Source of the DNA: Prochlorococcus sp. AG-409-M05
GTDB taxonomy: Bacteria; Cyanobacteriota; Cyanobacteriia; PCC-6307; Cyanobiaceae
Length of the DNA: 64,000 nt
Direction: 5' to 3'
NCBI GenBank assembly: GCA_003215435.1
Contig: QCKJ01000008.1
Location: 1 to 64,000, forward strand
The translations under genes were made by a program, and so were the position numbers. Below the pieces are notes generated by a model. It did no database searches. It saw nothing but the letters and a program-made list of their open reading frames with translations, and was not told the origin of the DNA. Below, in pieces: positions 54,342 through 64,000 of this stretch (positions are counted from its first letter, which is position 1; the number at the start of each line of letters is the position of its first letter).

Positions 54342-55284
54342 ACCAGACTATTGGTCGTTATTAGGACTTTCACCAGACTGCAACTCTGATGAATTAAAGA
54401 GTGCTTTTAGAAGGGAGGCTCGCAGGTGGCATCCAGACTTAAATGGCAATGATATTAATGCTGAGGAAAGATTTAAGCTTGTAAATGAAGCATATGCAGT
54501 ATTAAGTGATCCACGCAAGAGAGCAATATGGGAGGAATCCAATGATAATCAATATGAGCAGATTAGAGACCCCTTTGAGCGAGGGTTTCCCGATTTTAAT
54601 GACTATATAAATACTATTTTTGGAAATGATCTTGACTTAGAAGATTATGACGATTCCCGAGAGCAAGAGACTGAGTCGATAGATCATGAATCTGAGAATG
54701 ATGATTATTCAAATGCTCAACAGAATTTAGATTCAGATTTTGATTGGCCTACAAGAGCTCCAGTCTCCCCCCCACCTATTCAAGCTTTTGAAGATGAAGA
54801 GACAACAGTTGATCTATCAACTGATCAAGCTTTGTACGGCACAACTATTGAACTTGAGCTTGATGATGGTGCAATCGTTGAGGTTAAAACTCCGCCATTA
54901 GCGGGTGATGGGTGGAGACTTCGGTTAGAACGTGTTGCTCAAGGTGGAAAGGATCACTACATTCAACTTCGTGTTCAGACTGAAGAAGGGCTTCGAATTG
55001 ATGGCCTTAGAGTTCTTTATCGCCTTGAATTACTGCCTGCCGATGCAGTATTGGGTTGTGCAGTTGACGTCCCGACAATCCTTGGTCCAGTTACTCTTCA
55101 GGTCCCGCCTGGTTCATCTTCAGGACGATTGCTTAGATTACGGGGTAGAGGTATGGAGCTTGATGGCCGTAGAGGAGACCAATTGGTTGAAATTGCTGTT
55201 GTTTTGCCCAGTGAGATTACTGAGTCAGAACGGGCTCTCTATCAAAGACTTCAGGAGCTGGCAATTGATCCTGAAAATATTTGA
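54325..55284 (+). CDS. dnaJ: DnaJ family co-chaperone, J domain plus CTD
   Basis: The N-terminal J domain is clear (PDYWSLLGLSPDC, HPD at about residue 37 in RRWHPDLNGND). Residues about 85-150 form a very acidic linker, followed by the DnaJ C-terminal substrate-binding domain with LDDGAIVEVKTPPLAGDGWRL. The Gly/Phe region and zinc-finger Cys repeats are missing, so it is a type II-like J protein. It partners the upstream DnaK, whose end it overlaps by 17 bases. Confidence 0.88.
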   Translation: MNFTAKPDYWSLLGLSPDCNSDELKSAFRREARRWHPDLNGNDINAEERFKLVNEAYAVLSDPRKRAIWEESNDNQYEQIRDPFERGFPDFNDYINTIFGNDLDLEDYDDSREQETESIDHESENDDYSNAQQNLDSDFDWPTRAPVSPPPIQAFEDEETTVDLSTDQALYGTTIELELDDGAIVEVKTPPLAGDGWRLRLERVAQGGKDHYIQLRVQTEEGLRIDGLRVLYRLELLPADAVLGCAVDVPTILGPVTLQVPPGSSSGRLLRLRGRGMELDGRRGDQLVEIAVVLPSEITESERALYQRLQELAIDPENI

Positions 55285-55333
55285 TAAAAGACACAGACCT
55301 TGTGATGAATTGCTCCTTAAATTTTCTTGATTA

Positions 55334-55738
55334 ATGAATGTACATGTTCTCCTTTATGACGCTGGCAAAGACAGTGAGGGTATTCATTCCCTTGAACTGC
55401 AAGGCAAAACAATTGTTTTGATGTTTGAAAATTCTGATGATGCCACTAGATATGCAGGCTTGCTAGAAGCTCAAGACTTTCCAACGCCCTCCATAGAGAT
55501 ACTAAGTAAAGAAGATATAGAGCATTTTTGTCAGCAGGCTGGTTACGAAGCTAGATTTGTTGAGTCTGGTTTTGTCCCAAGCAATGAAGACGATTTATTA
55601 CTTTTATCACCACCACAATCAAATAAAGATGTTAGCAATTGGGACAATAAGTTAAATACAGAAATCGTAAATGAAGATTCAGGTCATAATCAGGAACATC
55701 TCTCAGATATACGAAAGAGACTAGAAGAACTATTGTGA
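55334..55738 (+). CDS. DUF3110 protein
   Basis: The 134-aa protein begins MNVHVLLYDAGKDSEGIHSL and has ENSDDATRYAGLLEAQDFPTP with EDIEHFCQQAGYEARFV, the core of the cyanobacterial family DUF3110, function unknown. The C-terminus is acidic. It lies 49 bases after dnaJ and overlaps murQ by 4 bases (GTGA), so these genes are probably cotranscribed. Confidence 0.85.
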   Translation: MNVHVLLYDAGKDSEGIHSLELQGKTIVLMFENSDDATRYAGLLEAQDFPTPSIEILSKEDIEHFCQQAGYEARFVESGFVPSNEDDLLLLSPPQSNKDVSNWDNKLNTEIVNEDSGHNQEHLSDIRKRLEELL

Positions 55739-56676
55739 ATATTAATAGCAAAACTCCGCGTGATTCTTTCCCATTACCAGACATAGATCGTGGTCACCTT
55801 ATTACAGAGACTGACAACCCTAATAGTAAAGATATTGATCTCTTAAGTACCTATGAACTTGTAGAGTTATTCAATCAAGAGGATATTCACCCTCAGCTTG
55901 CAGTGTCAGAGTGTATTGAGGAGATTTCTAATGCTATTGATCAGATAGTAGATAGAATAAAGCTCGGAGGAAGACTTTTTTATTTGGGTGCAGGTACGTC
56001 AGGCAGATTAGGCGTTTTGGATGCTGTTGAATGTCCGCCTACCTTTTGTACCCCGCCCGAATTAGTTCAAGGAGTTCTGGCTGGTGGCTATCCATCCTTA
56101 GTACAAAGCTCCGAATCTATGGAAGATGAAGAGAAACATGGGAAAAGAGATCTAGAGTTAAAGTCATTTAATAGCAAAGACTCTTTAGTTGGGATCTCAG
56201 CAGGTGGTACAACACCCTATGTAAATGGTGGCCTTAAATATTCCAAGAGTATTAATGCTTTATCAGTTGCTATTTCATGTGTACCTAGAGATCAAGTTTC
56301 TATCCCTTGTGATATTGACATTCGACTAGTCACAGGCCCAGAAATAATCTCTGGATCTACAAGATTAAAAGCTGGTACAGCAACAAAGATGGCCCTAAAT
56401 ATAATATCTAGTTCTGTTATGATTAAGCTAGGCAAAGTTTATGGGAATAGAATGATAGACCTCGCGGCAACAAATAAGAAACTGGTTGACAGATCATTAC
56501 GTATCCTTAATGATCTAGCGAATGTTGAGAGACATACAGGATTACGATTACTACACGAAACAAAAGGATGTTTAAAAACAGCTATCCTGATGGCGCTAAC
56601 TGATTTGAGTATTAAAGACTCAAAAGCGCTTTTAAAAAAGCATAATAATCAATTACGCTCAGCATTAAACAGTTAA
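55735..56676 (+). CDS. murQ: N-acetylmuramic acid 6-phosphate etherase
   Basis: MurQ splits the lactyl ether of MurNAc-6-phosphate to GlcNAc-6-phosphate and lactate, recycling cell-wall sugars. The 313-aa SIS-domain protein has the signature LGAGTSGRLGVLDAVECPPTF and a later STRLKAGTATKMALNII segment. It starts at GTG 55735. It occurs far from murK/anmK recycling genes in the window. Confidence 0.92.
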   Translation: MNINSKTPRDSFPLPDIDRGHLITETDNPNSKDIDLLSTYELVELFNQEDIHPQLAVSECIEEISNAIDQIVDRIKLGGRLFYLGAGTSGRLGVLDAVECPPTFCTPPELVQGVLAGGYPSLVQSSESMEDEEKHGKRDLELKSFNSKDSLVGISAGGTTPYVNGGLKYSKSINALSVAISCVPRDQVSIPCDIDIRLVTGPEIISGSTRLKAGTATKMALNIISSSVMIKLGKVYGNRMIDLAATNKKLVDRSLRILNDLANVERHTGLRLLHETKGCLKTAILMALTDLSIKDSKALLKKHNNQLRSALNS

Positions 56677-56825
56677 TTACTATAATAATATTTTTTCAAT
56701 TTAAATGATGAAGCTCAAATATATGCTTAATTGAATCAACACCTCTAGGATGTTTCATGTTAGGGATATAAGCATTAAGCAAGCATTATCATCTGTTATT
56801 CTAGAAAAAATTTAATTTATTTCCT

Positions 56826-57266
56826 GTGACTCACGTATTAATGGAAACCGATAAAGGTCTTATTGAAATCGAGCTTTTTGATAAAGACGCTCCAAATACA
56901 GTTGCCAACTTTTTAAAGCTAATTAAAGAGGGTTTTTATGATGGGCTGGCATTTCATCGTGTAATAGATGGTTTTATGGCACAGGGAGGTTGTCCTAATA
57001 CTCGAGCAGGTGCTAAAGGCATGCCAGGAACAGGTGGGCCTGGATACACAATAGATTGCGAAATTAATTCAAATAAGCATCTACCTGGTTCACTATCAAT
57101 GGCTCACGCTGGTAAAAATACTGGAGGCAGCCAATTTTTTATCGTTCATGAAAACCAGCCCCATCTTGATGGGGTTCACACCGTTTTTGGGAAAACAGGC
57201 AATATGGATGTTGTTTTGTCTCTTTCAAATGGTTCTCGTATCACTAGCGTTAAAATAAAAGATTAG
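56826..57266 (+). CDS. Cytosolic cyclophilin-type peptidyl-prolyl isomerase
   Basis: The 146-aa protein has a complete cyclophilin domain without signal peptide: [33 protein letters not shown], and [16 protein letters not shown] with HTVFGK. It isomerises prolyl bonds in the cytoplasm. It starts at GTG 56826; the preceding 149 bases hold no gene. This is the second cyclophilin of the window, the other being a predicted lipoprotein. Confidence 0.92.
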   Translation: MTHVLMETDKGLIEIELFDKDAPNTVANFLKLIKEGFYDGLAFHRVIDGFMAQGGCPNTRAGAKGMPGTGGPGYTIDCEINSNKHLPGSLSMAHAGKNTGGSQFFIVHENQPHLDGVHTVFGKTGNMDVVLSLSNGSRITSVKIKD

Positions 57267-57278
57267 GAACCCTGGTGT

Positions 57279-58979
57279 TTATACTGTCCAATGTATAATT
57301 TTAGGCTGTCCATAATTATTTAGATAACTATTTAAACTATTCACATTGTTACGAATTTCATTTAATGAGCGCTCTTCTCTATTTAGATCCTGTGATGGGT
57401 GTTCTGCATTATGGTTTTGTTTAGTAAACATTAGCCCTAGCCTTTTCGTTTCATCCCAAGACGATATTTCGTTTAAGAAGTTAATAATATTTTTGCGTGA
57501 GTTATCGTCTATTTCGGTATTCTTTTGATTCACAATAAGAACACGCCATAGGAATATTGGACGCTCCCATATTGCAAGCAATCGGGGAGATTTTTCAGGT
57601 TTTAGCTCAATATTGCTTAATTCTGCAAGTTTATCTATTCGATTTTGAGCTGAAGGAAGTTGATCGAATCTAAGATTTCCATCCCAAGCAATTATTATTA
57701 CATTTTGATTCTTCCTTGCATCAGTCTTGTCAATAAGATGACCTAACTTTTCTCTTTTAACTTTAAGATAGGCTGCATTATGGTCACCTGGGCAAATAAC
57801 TAATGGAATCCTTGTCTCTACAACCAATCCATAGCCCCCCAGACCAGCTATTTTTCTAGGGTTGTTAGTTAACAGCTTTAGTCGATGTATGCCCAGATCA
57901 GTTAATATTTGAGCTCCTACACCATAGTTCCTTAAATCTGCTGGAAACCCAAGGTGTTCATTAGCTTCAACTGTATCTAGGCCACCATCTTGAAGACTAT
58001 ATGCTTTTAATTTGTTTATAAGTCCAATTCCTCTCCCTTCTTGGCGTAAGTAAACAACAACACCTTCACCTTCTTGTTCAATTCTTGCTAATGCTGCCTC
58101 AAGCTGTGGTCTGCAATCACATCTTAATGAGCCAAATGCATCACCAGTTAAGCACTCAGAATGCATTCTTACTAGCACAGGCTCTTTAAGTGAACGTGGG
58201 TTTCCTTTTACTAATGCAACGTGTTCTGAACCATCAATTTCGTTTTTATAACCAATTGCTTTAAATCCACCAAAAAGTGTAGGTAATTCAGCAAAAGCTT
58301 GTCTCTTTACAAAACGTTCGTTTTCAAGTCTATATCTAATTAAGTCCGCAATACTTATAAGTTTTAATCCCCATCTTTTAGCATAATCTTCTAGTTGAGG
58401 AAGTCTTGCCATTGAACCATCAGTATTTTGAATCTCACAAATCACTCCTGCAGGAGAAAGACCTGCCAGTTGAGATAAGTCAACGGCTGCCTCTGTATGT
58501 CCGGCTCTTTTGAGTACACCTCCTTGCCGGGCACGAAGTGGAAAAATATGACCAGGTCTCCTTAAATCAGTTGGTCTGGTTTTGGAATTAAGTGCAACTT
58601 GTATTGTTCTAGCTCTGTCTTCAGCTGAGATTCCTGTTGTTACGCCATCTTCAGGTCCTGCATCAATGCTAACAGTGAATGCTGTTTGATTTGAATCAGT
58701 ATTTCTATCAACCATTAAAGGCAAATCTAGAGCATCTAGTCGTGATCCCTGCATCGCAAGACAAATAAGTCCTCTTGCTTCTGTTGCCATGAAATTAATT
58801 TGTTCTGGAGTGGCAAATTGTGCAGCGCAGATTAAGTCACCTTCATTTTCTCGCCGCTCGTCATCGACAACGACAACGCATTCACCATTTCTTATGGCTG
58901 CAAGGGCATCGGATATATGATCGAAGGAGATATGCTCCAACCCCTTAAGTGTTTGATTGACCCTTGGTTTTTTATCCAT
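57279..58979 (-). CDS. ribBA: Bifunctional riboflavin synthesis enzyme RibBA
   Basis: The first ~220 residues are 3,4-dihydroxy-2-butanone-4-phosphate synthase ([31 protein letters not shown]), then GTP cyclohydrolase II ([19 protein letters not shown] with the Zn Cys, [22 protein letters not shown]). Both feed flavin synthesis. After the cyclohydrolase ends (about residue 430) there is an extra C-terminal region of about 140 residues of unknown function, ending [10 protein letters not shown]. Start ATG 58979; an ATG one codon earlier is possible. Confidence 0.93.
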   Translation of the reverse strand: MDKKPRVNQTLKGLEHISFDHISDALAAIRNGECVVVVDDERRENEGDLICAAQFATPEQINFMATEARGLICLAMQGSRLDALDLPLMVDRNTDSNQTAFTVSIDAGPEDGVTTGISAEDRARTIQVALNSKTRPTDLRRPGHIFPLRARQGGVLKRAGHTEAAVDLSQLAGLSPAGVICEIQNTDGSMARLPQLEDYAKRWGLKLISIADLIRYRLENERFVKRQAFAELPTLFGGFKAIGYKNEIDGSEHVALVKGNPRSLKEPVLVRMHSECLTGDAFGSLRCDCRPQLEAALARIEQEGEGVVVYLRQEGRGIGLINKLKAYSLQDGGLDTVEANEHLGFPADLRNYGVGAQILTDLGIHRLKLLTNNPRKIAGLGGYGLVVETRIPLVICPGDHNAAYLKVKREKLGHLIDKTDARKNQNVIIIAWDGNLRFDQLPSAQNRIDKLAELSNIELKPEKSPRLLAIWERPIFLWRVLIVNQKNTEIDDNSRKNIINFLNEISSWDETKRLGLMFTKQNHNAEHPSQDLNREERSLNEIRNNVNSLNSYLNNYGQPKIIHWTV

Positions 58980-59037
58980 CAAGTTTCCTTAGGAGATTAT
59001 CTAAACAAATTGGCAGTTTGGATTGCATATAAATATC

Positions 59038-60144
59038 ATGGGGGAACTGAAAGAGGAGAAAGCTACGTCATACCCTAAAACTAGTCAGAATAAAGTAGCC
59101 ATTATTGGAGCAACTGGTTATGGAGGGCTTCAAAGCGTCAGACTCCTTGAATCTCATCCTGACTTTCTTATCACATATTTAGGTGGTAAACGATCTGCTG
59201 GCAAGAGATGGAGTGAAGTTTGCCCCTTCACATCAATAACACAAAACCTTGAAATATGCGATGCAGTCCCGGAAAAGATAGCGGATTCAGCTGATTTTGC
59301 AATCCTAAGCTTGCCTAATGGCGAAGCATCTCAACTTGTACCCGAACTTTTAGATCGAAATGTAAGGGTTGTTGATCTCTCTGCTGATTATAGATACCGT
59401 TCTTTGACTCATTGGAGTCAGGTTTATGTTCAAGAATCCCTAAAATTTAAACGTGGTGATCATGACCTTTGTAAGGAAGCCGTATACGGATTGCCAGAAT
59501 GGAAGCAACATGAAATCTCTGAGGCAAGGCTCGTTGCATCTCCTGGTTGTTTCCCCACAGCTAGCTTGCTAGCGCTTCTACCTTTTCTCAATCAAGGATT
59601 GGTTGAGAATGAAGGAATAATCATTGATGCTAAAACAGGAACTTCTGGTGGTGGGAGGATTCCAAAAGAGGCAATGTTGTTAGCTGAAGCCTCTGAGGCA
59701 ATCTCACCTTATGGAGTTATAGGTCACCGTCATACATCTGAGATTGAACAACTTTCAAGTGAAGTCGCTGGAAAATTAATTCAACTTCAGTTCACTCCAC
59801 ATTTAGTCCCTATGGTTAGGGGATTGTTGTCAACTGTTTATTGTCGTCTTAGAGACCCCGGACTTACAGCAGAAGATTGCAATACTGTCCTAGAAGCAAT
59901 TTATAAGGATTATCCCACAGTTGAGGTATTGCCTGTAGGTAGATATCCATCTACAAAGTGGGTGAGGAATACAAATAAAGTAATGCTATCTGTCCAAGTC
60001 GATAATCGAACTAGTCGGCTTATTCTAATGAGTGCTGTAGATAACCTAGTAAAAGGACAAGCAGGGCAAGCAATCCAAAGTCTTAACATTATGGCAGGGC
60101 TTCCACTAGAACGGGGTTTACCCCTAGAGACGTACTATCCATAA
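59038..60144 (+). CDS. argC: N-acetyl-gamma-glutamyl-phosphate reductase
   Basis: The 368-aa enzyme has NAD(P)-binding VAIIGATGYGGLQSVRLL at the start and the nucleophile in VASPGCFPTASLLAL, then GTSGGGR and HRHTSEIEQ. It reduces N-acetylglutamyl phosphate in arginine synthesis. Start ATG 59038; a TTG five codons upstream is less likely. It diverges from ribBA and converges with purN, with only 4 bases between stops. Confidence 0.95.
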   Translation: MGELKEEKATSYPKTSQNKVAIIGATGYGGLQSVRLLESHPDFLITYLGGKRSAGKRWSEVCPFTSITQNLEICDAVPEKIADSADFAILSLPNGEASQLVPELLDRNVRVVDLSADYRYRSLTHWSQVYVQESLKFKRGDHDLCKEAVYGLPEWKQHEISEARLVASPGCFPTASLLALLPFLNQGLVENEGIIIDAKTGTSGGGRIPKEAMLLAEASEAISPYGVIGHRHTSEIEQLSSEVAGKLIQLQFTPHLVPMVRGLLSTVYCRLRDPGLTAEDCNTVLEAIYKDYPTVEVLPVGRYPSTKWVRNTNKVMLSVQVDNRTSRLILMSAVDNLVKGQAGQAIQSLNIMAGLPLERGLPLETYYP

Positions 60145-60148
60145 TTAA

Positions 60149-60787
60149 TTAGGAACCTCGCCATCTCATACCAGCGAGAGCTATGGCTTTTGGAAGAACT
60201 TTATGTTCTTGTGCTTGTACACGCATTCTCAGGGAATCTGTGGATTCATTTTCAAAAATAGGTAACGCTACTTGTGCAATAATTTCACCAGAGTCAACAC
60301 TTCTTTTAACAAAGTGCACAGAGCACCCTGTTATTTTTACACCTGCTTCCATAGCTTGTTGAATTGCATTTACCCCACGAAAACTTGGTAGAAGTGATGG
60401 GTGTATGTTTAAAATACGGTTTTGATATTTATCTATTAAAATATTTGTTACTATTCTCATCCAACCTGCCATAACTATACCTTCAACTTGAAAATATTCA
60501 AACGTTTTAACCAATTCATTGTCTAGCGACTCTCTTGATTTGAATTTAGTATGATCAATTACAAGACAAGGGATGTCATACTCTTTTGCCCTCTCTCTAG
60601 CTCCGCAAAAAGGTTTATTTACAACTAAAACAGAAACCTCAGCAATTAGTTTCTTGTCTTTTATTGACTGAACAATTGAAGAAAAATTTGTTCCTTCGCC
60701 AGAAGCCATAACAGCTAGTCTTAATGGAGGGCTAAAATGAGGCCAAACAATTTTATTTGGCGACTGCAGAGAGAAATTGGGTTCCAA
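60149..60787 (-). CDS. purN: Phosphoribosylglycinamide formyltransferase
   Basis: The 212-aa protein is PurN, transferring a formyl group to GAR in purine synthesis: MASGEGTNFSSIVQS, then NIHPSLLPSFRG with the catalytic His, and DSGEIIAQ with the Asp. It has a short N-terminal extension of about 25 residues before the core. Convergent with argC, 4 bases between stops. Confidence 0.92.
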   Translation of the reverse strand: MEPNFSLQSPNKIVWPHFSPPLRLAVMASGEGTNFSSIVQSIKDKKLIAEVSVLVVNKPFCGARERAKEYDIPCLVIDHTKFKSRESLDNELVKTFEYFQVEGIVMAGWMRIVTNILIDKYQNRILNIHPSLLPSFRGVNAIQQAMEAGVKITGCSVHFVKRSVDSGEIIAQVALPIFENESTDSLRMRVQAQEHKVLPKAIALAGMRWRGS

Positions 60788-60969
60788 TAATTCACATTAG
60801 TTCATTTCATTATACAGTCTTATATAGAGGTTTAAGGAATAGAGAGTATAAACGTTATCTTATTTTTAAGTGATCTAACTCTATTAATTATGTACTTGTG
60901 CCTCAGTAATAAATTGGAAATATAGTCGCACTGTATTAATACCTGATCTGTTAAGGATAACAAATATGA

Positions 60970-60975
60970 TATAAT
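60970..60975 (+). promoter_or_regulatory. Possible -10 element for the M61 peptidase gene
   Basis: TATAAT lies 29 bases before the GTG start of the peptidase gene, a distance that fits a short leader. I do not see a matching -35 box at the usual spacing, so this is only suggestive. Confidence 0.25.
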
Positions 60976-61004
60976 TAGTTTATTAGATTAAAAGCTTATA
61001 AACC

Positions 61005-62711
61005 GTGTATCTAGAATCTAAAGATGTTAGTGTTTCCATATCTATAAGTGACCCGTCAACCCAATCATTTTCCGTAGAGATCAGTTGGGTCCCAACTTCC
61101 CTGACTCAAACGATTATATTGCCATCATGGACTCCTGGCTCATACAAAATTAGGGACCATGTCCAAAATCTCCATAGTCTTAAAATAATTCAAAAAGACA
61201 CACTTCTAATACCTGAACGTACCAAAATAAACTCATGGCAACTTCAACTTCAGTCTTTAGATTCTGTTACTATTAAATATATTATAGAAGCTAAAACATT
61301 AACAGTCAGAACATGTTATATCGACCCTGATTTTGCCTCCCTTTCATTATCGGCAGCAATTATACAAATTGTAAGCCATAGATATAACAAACATTTACTT
61401 AATATAACTAAGCCGTCAAACTGGAATATTGTTTTACCTACTCGTACTGATAACACTCGTCTTTTTAATAATTATGATGAATTAGTAGATACTCCAATTC
61501 ACGCCTCTGAGTACTTACCTGTAGAATTCTGCGTTGAGGAATGCAAACATAAAGTTTTAATTATTGGGACTACACCGTTTCAACTTCCAAATTCACTTAT
61601 TTCAGACTTTATTTCCATATGCCAAGCAACATGTAAATTAATGAATACAAAACCACCATCCTTAGATAGTTACTTATTTGTTTTAATTCTATTAGAGAAA
61701 GGTTATGGTGGATTAGAACACGATAACGCATCAGTAATTCATTATTCATGGAAAAACTTGGTTACTGAAGATGGCTATAGAAAATTTCTTCAACTAATCG
61801 GACATGAATACCTTCATCAATGGAACGTCAGACGTCTACGGCCTGCAGAATATACAGTCTATGATTATTCATCTGTTAAAATCTCAGACTCACTGTGGTT
61901 TGCTGAAGGGGTTACTAGTTACTATGACCTTGCTTTGACATTATTAGCCGGTAGAAGTGATACTAAAACTTTTATAAAAGATCTGTCGGATGAATTTTCT
62001 AGTTTATTCACATCACATGGCAGATTGATACACAGCCTCTCAGATAGTTCTAGGGAAGCATGGGTCAAACTCTATAACGCAACAGCATCATCTATTGACA
62101 CCCAAGTTAGCTATTACAGGCTTGGAGCTGCTGTAGCTTTTTGTCTTGATGTAAGACTTCGTGAAAACAACTCTTCATTAGCTTCAATTCTTCGAACTTT
62201 ATGGAATCAATTTAAATACTCGTCAATTGGCTATAAAAGAGTTGATATTATTAATGCTATAAAGGATGTAGATGGTATGACTGCAGTTGATTTGGTTAAA
62301 TGGCTAGATATACCAGGTGCTTTACCGATACAACAAATAGCAAAATCTATTGGGCTTGATTTTCGTCCAGCCAGTAAAGTAGAAATTAATGCTGGACTTA
62401 CATTAGATGATAAATCCGGCCTTGTTCGGATAATTAGGGTTTTGCCAGGAAGCCCTGCACAAATTGCTGGGTTAGTATTAGATGATGAGTTGATCTCCAT
62501 AGGAGGTTTTCGCTTGCGTAAGGCTAAGGACTTATCTGTTCTCCTATCAAAATCCGATGAGAATTCTGTGATTTATTGTCGTCACGGTCGTATAGGTGAA
62601 TCAAAAATCCAGTCATCTAAGGAATCAACAAATAAATGGGAATTTACAATCGACCATAATTCAACTAGAGATGTGATTACTTTACGAGAAAAATGGCTAG
62701 AAATCATTTAG
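61005..62711 (+). CDS. M61 family metallopeptidase with PDZ domain
   Basis: The 568-aa protein has an N-terminal beta-rich domain, the zinc site LIGHEYLHQWNVRRL (HExxH) with the third ligand in FAEGVTSYY, and a C-terminal PDZ domain with GSPAQIAGLVLDDELISIGG. This is the glycyl aminopeptidase family M61, which cleaves N-terminal glycines or alanines; substrates in cyanobacteria are unknown. No signal peptide is seen, so it is cytosolic. It starts at GTG 61005. Confidence 0.88.
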   Translation: MYLESKDVSVSISISDPSTQSFSVEISWVPTSLTQTIILPSWTPGSYKIRDHVQNLHSLKIIQKDTLLIPERTKINSWQLQLQSLDSVTIKYIIEAKTLTVRTCYIDPDFASLSLSAAIIQIVSHRYNKHLLNITKPSNWNIVLPTRTDNTRLFNNYDELVDTPIHASEYLPVEFCVEECKHKVLIIGTTPFQLPNSLISDFISICQATCKLMNTKPPSLDSYLFVLILLEKGYGGLEHDNASVIHYSWKNLVTEDGYRKFLQLIGHEYLHQWNVRRLRPAEYTVYDYSSVKISDSLWFAEGVTSYYDLALTLLAGRSDTKTFIKDLSDEFSSLFTSHGRLIHSLSDSSREAWVKLYNATASSIDTQVSYYRLGAAVAFCLDVRLRENNSSLASILRTLWNQFKYSSIGYKRVDIINAIKDVDGMTAVDLVKWLDIPGALPIQQIAKSIGLDFRPASKVEINAGLTLDDKSGLVRIIRVLPGSPAQIAGLVLDDELISIGGFRLRKAKDLSVLLSKSDENSVIYCRHGRIGESKIQSSKESTNKWEFTIDHNSTRDVITLREKWLEII

Positions 62712-62891
62712 TCAGAACTAGCAAAGTGATCTGAGTCTCCTCATAATAAATAGATTTTCAATAACTCTTGAAGATATACTCCTATTATCACTATTGCTTA
62801 GTATGATGTGAACAATTGATGCAAATCTACTTTCTGTATCAATTGTGAGGTTTCAACTATTAGTTATCAGACCAAATGAACTTTCTTTATG

Positions 62892-64000
62892 ATGCCGTTT
62901 CCTGACTTTAATTCACAAAACATAGATCTTCAATGGCAGAGATTTTGTAATCTTATTTGGCACAATGATGAATTAGGTATCTGGCTTGATATTAGCCAAA
63001 TGCATGTAAACTCTTCTGACTTATTAGATCTAGAGCCTGATATTCTAAAGGCTATTAGCTCAATGGATTCATTAGAATCTGGTTCAATAAGTAATTTTGA
63101 TGAGAACAGACAAGTAGGTCACTATTGGCTTAGAAATTCAGGCTTGGCTCCTACAGATAATATAGCCAATAATATTACACAGGAGATTAAATCTATTTCA
63201 ACATTCGTAGAGGATATATTAACTGGAAAACAAACTACAATCCAGTCTAGAAAATTTACAGATGTACTTTGGATAGGTATTGGAGGAAGTGGTTTAGGTC
63301 CAAAGCTTATTTTGAGTTCTCTTGAAAAAGGAAGTAGAGCCTTAGATTTTCATTTTATAGATAACGTTGACCCTGTAGGTATTTCAGATACTCTTTCCAG
63401 GTTAACATCAAGAGCACCAACAACGCTTGTATGTGTAGTAAGCAAATCTGGGGGAACTCCTGAACCTAATTTAGCAATGAAAATTGCACATGAGTTTATA
63501 GATAACAACGGAGGTTCATGGTCTAATCAAGCAATAGCGGTTACAATGAGAAATAGTAAATTAGATAAGATTTCAATAAACGAGTCATGGCTAAATAGTT
63601 TTGATCTTCCAGAGTGGGTTGGAGGAAGAACTAGTATTACAAGTGCTGTAGGTTTACTTCCTATTGCTCTTATGGACTCAAGCATTCATTCCTTCCTAGA
63701 AGGAGCCTCTAGGATGGATAAACTTACCAGGGCGAAAGAGATGTTTAATAACCCAGCAGCTCTATTGGCAGCATCTTGGTTCACATCCACAGACGGAAAA
63801 GGGAATAGAGATATGGTTGTTTTACCTTACAGAGATAGATTGGAACTTTTTAGCAAGTACTTACAACAATTAGTTATGGAGTCTCTAGGTAAGAAATTAG
63901 ATCGTCAACAGAATGTAGTCAACCAAGGACTAGCTGTATACGGTAATAAGGGTTCTACTGATCAACATGCATATGTCCAACAACTTAGAGATGGTATTGA
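62892..64000 (+). CDS. pgi: Glucose-6-phosphate isomerase, 3' end cut by the window
   Basis: The frame from ATG 62892 encodes MPFPDFNSQNIDLQWQRFC onward with VLWIGIGGSGLGPKLI and CVVSKSGGTPEPN, the SIS-fold motifs of phosphoglucose isomerase, which interconverts glucose 6-phosphate and fructose 6-phosphate. About 369 codons are present; the C-terminal third is beyond the window, so it is incomplete by truncation of the window, not of the gene. An adjacent in-frame ATG at 62889 is possible. Confidence 0.92.
   Translation, partial: MPFPDFNSQNIDLQWQRFCNLIWHNDELGIWLDISQMHVNSSDLLDLEPDILKAISSMDSLESGSISNFDENRQVGHYWLRNSGLAPTDNIANNITQEIKSISTFVEDILTGKQTTIQSRKFTDVLWIGIGGSGLGPKLILSSLEKGSRALDFHFIDNVDPVGISDTLSRLTSRAPTTLVCVVSKSGGTPEPNLAMKIAHEFIDNNGGSWSNQAIAVTMRNSKLDKISINESWLNSFDLPEWVGGRTSITSAVGLLPIALMDSSIHSFLEGASRMDKLTRAKEMFNNPAALLAASWFTSTDGKGNRDMVVLPYRDRLELFSKYLQQLVMESLGKKLDRQQNVVNQGLAVYGNKGSTDQHAYVQQLRDGI

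Overview
The window looks like chromosome of a marine picocyanobacterium, most likely a low-light-adapted Prochlorococcus (inference, no database used). The DNA is AT-rich, genes are short and tightly packed with many 1-20 base overlaps, and photosynthesis genes are scattered throughout: ycf39, petM, ycf4, psbD-psbC, petN, thf1/psb29 and psaK. Several proteins belong to cyanobacterial families known only by domain names (DUF2103, DUF2499, DUF3110, DUF3593, Trp-rich TIGR02450). No prophage, insertion sequence, integrase, rRNA or CRISPR array is visible.

Layout. 1-7.2 kb: a photosynthesis block (ycf39, petM, ycf4, psbD-psbC) with an alpha/beta hydrolase, ilvH and a lipoprotein cyclophilin. 7.3-10.1 kb: maf, then a coupled trio of a cyanobacterial conserved protein, cobyric acid synthase and a 2Fe-2S ferredoxin. 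10.1-17.2 kb: membrane proteins, two SDR enzymes (one like protochlorophyllide reductase but without its usual cysteine), lycopene cyclase crtL with a candidate 29-residue ORF just upstream, an MscS channel, an isochorismatase-like hydrolase and a Fur-family regulator. 17.2-24.1 kb: an accessory stretch of about 17 small, mostly unrecognised genes, including three too short for ordinary ORF calling. 24.2-26.2 kb: clpS, petN, a small membrane ORF overlapping petN, thf1 and clpP. 26.3-38.7 kb: core genes (ftsH, a MacB-type permease, pyk, MazG-like, YggT, scpB, ilvA, dxs, a geranylgeranyl-reductase-type flavoprotein, psaK, and a DUF3593/DUF2499 pair).

38.9-44.3 kb is a compact minus-strand operon for the compatible solute glucosylglycerol: ggpS for synthesis, then a binding protein, two permeases and an ATPase for uptake. 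44.3-49.4 kb holds rpmB, htpG, a bacterial-type ferredoxin, hisZ, an inositol-monophosphatase-family gene and tRNA-Ser(GGA). 49.4-52.2 kb is the phosphate transporter pstC-pstA-pstB without pstS. 52.3-57.3 kb runs dnaK-dnaJ, DUF3110, murQ and a cytosolic cyclophilin on the plus strand. The end carries ribBA, argC, purN, an M61 peptidase with a PDZ domain, and a pgi gene cut by the window edge.

Functions hang together as photoautotrophic housekeeping: photosystem and cytochrome b6f subunits with their assembly factors, isoprenoid and carotenoid synthesis (dxs, crtL, the flavoprotein), branched-chain amino acid synthesis (ilvH, ilvA), protein quality control (clpP, clpS, ftsH, htpG, dnaK/J), and osmolyte and phosphate uptake. 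The least explained material is the 17-24 kb small-gene stretch, the micro-ORF upstream of crtL, the POR-like enzyme, and a cluster of alternating GTGATC/GATCAC half-sites near 10.75 kb.
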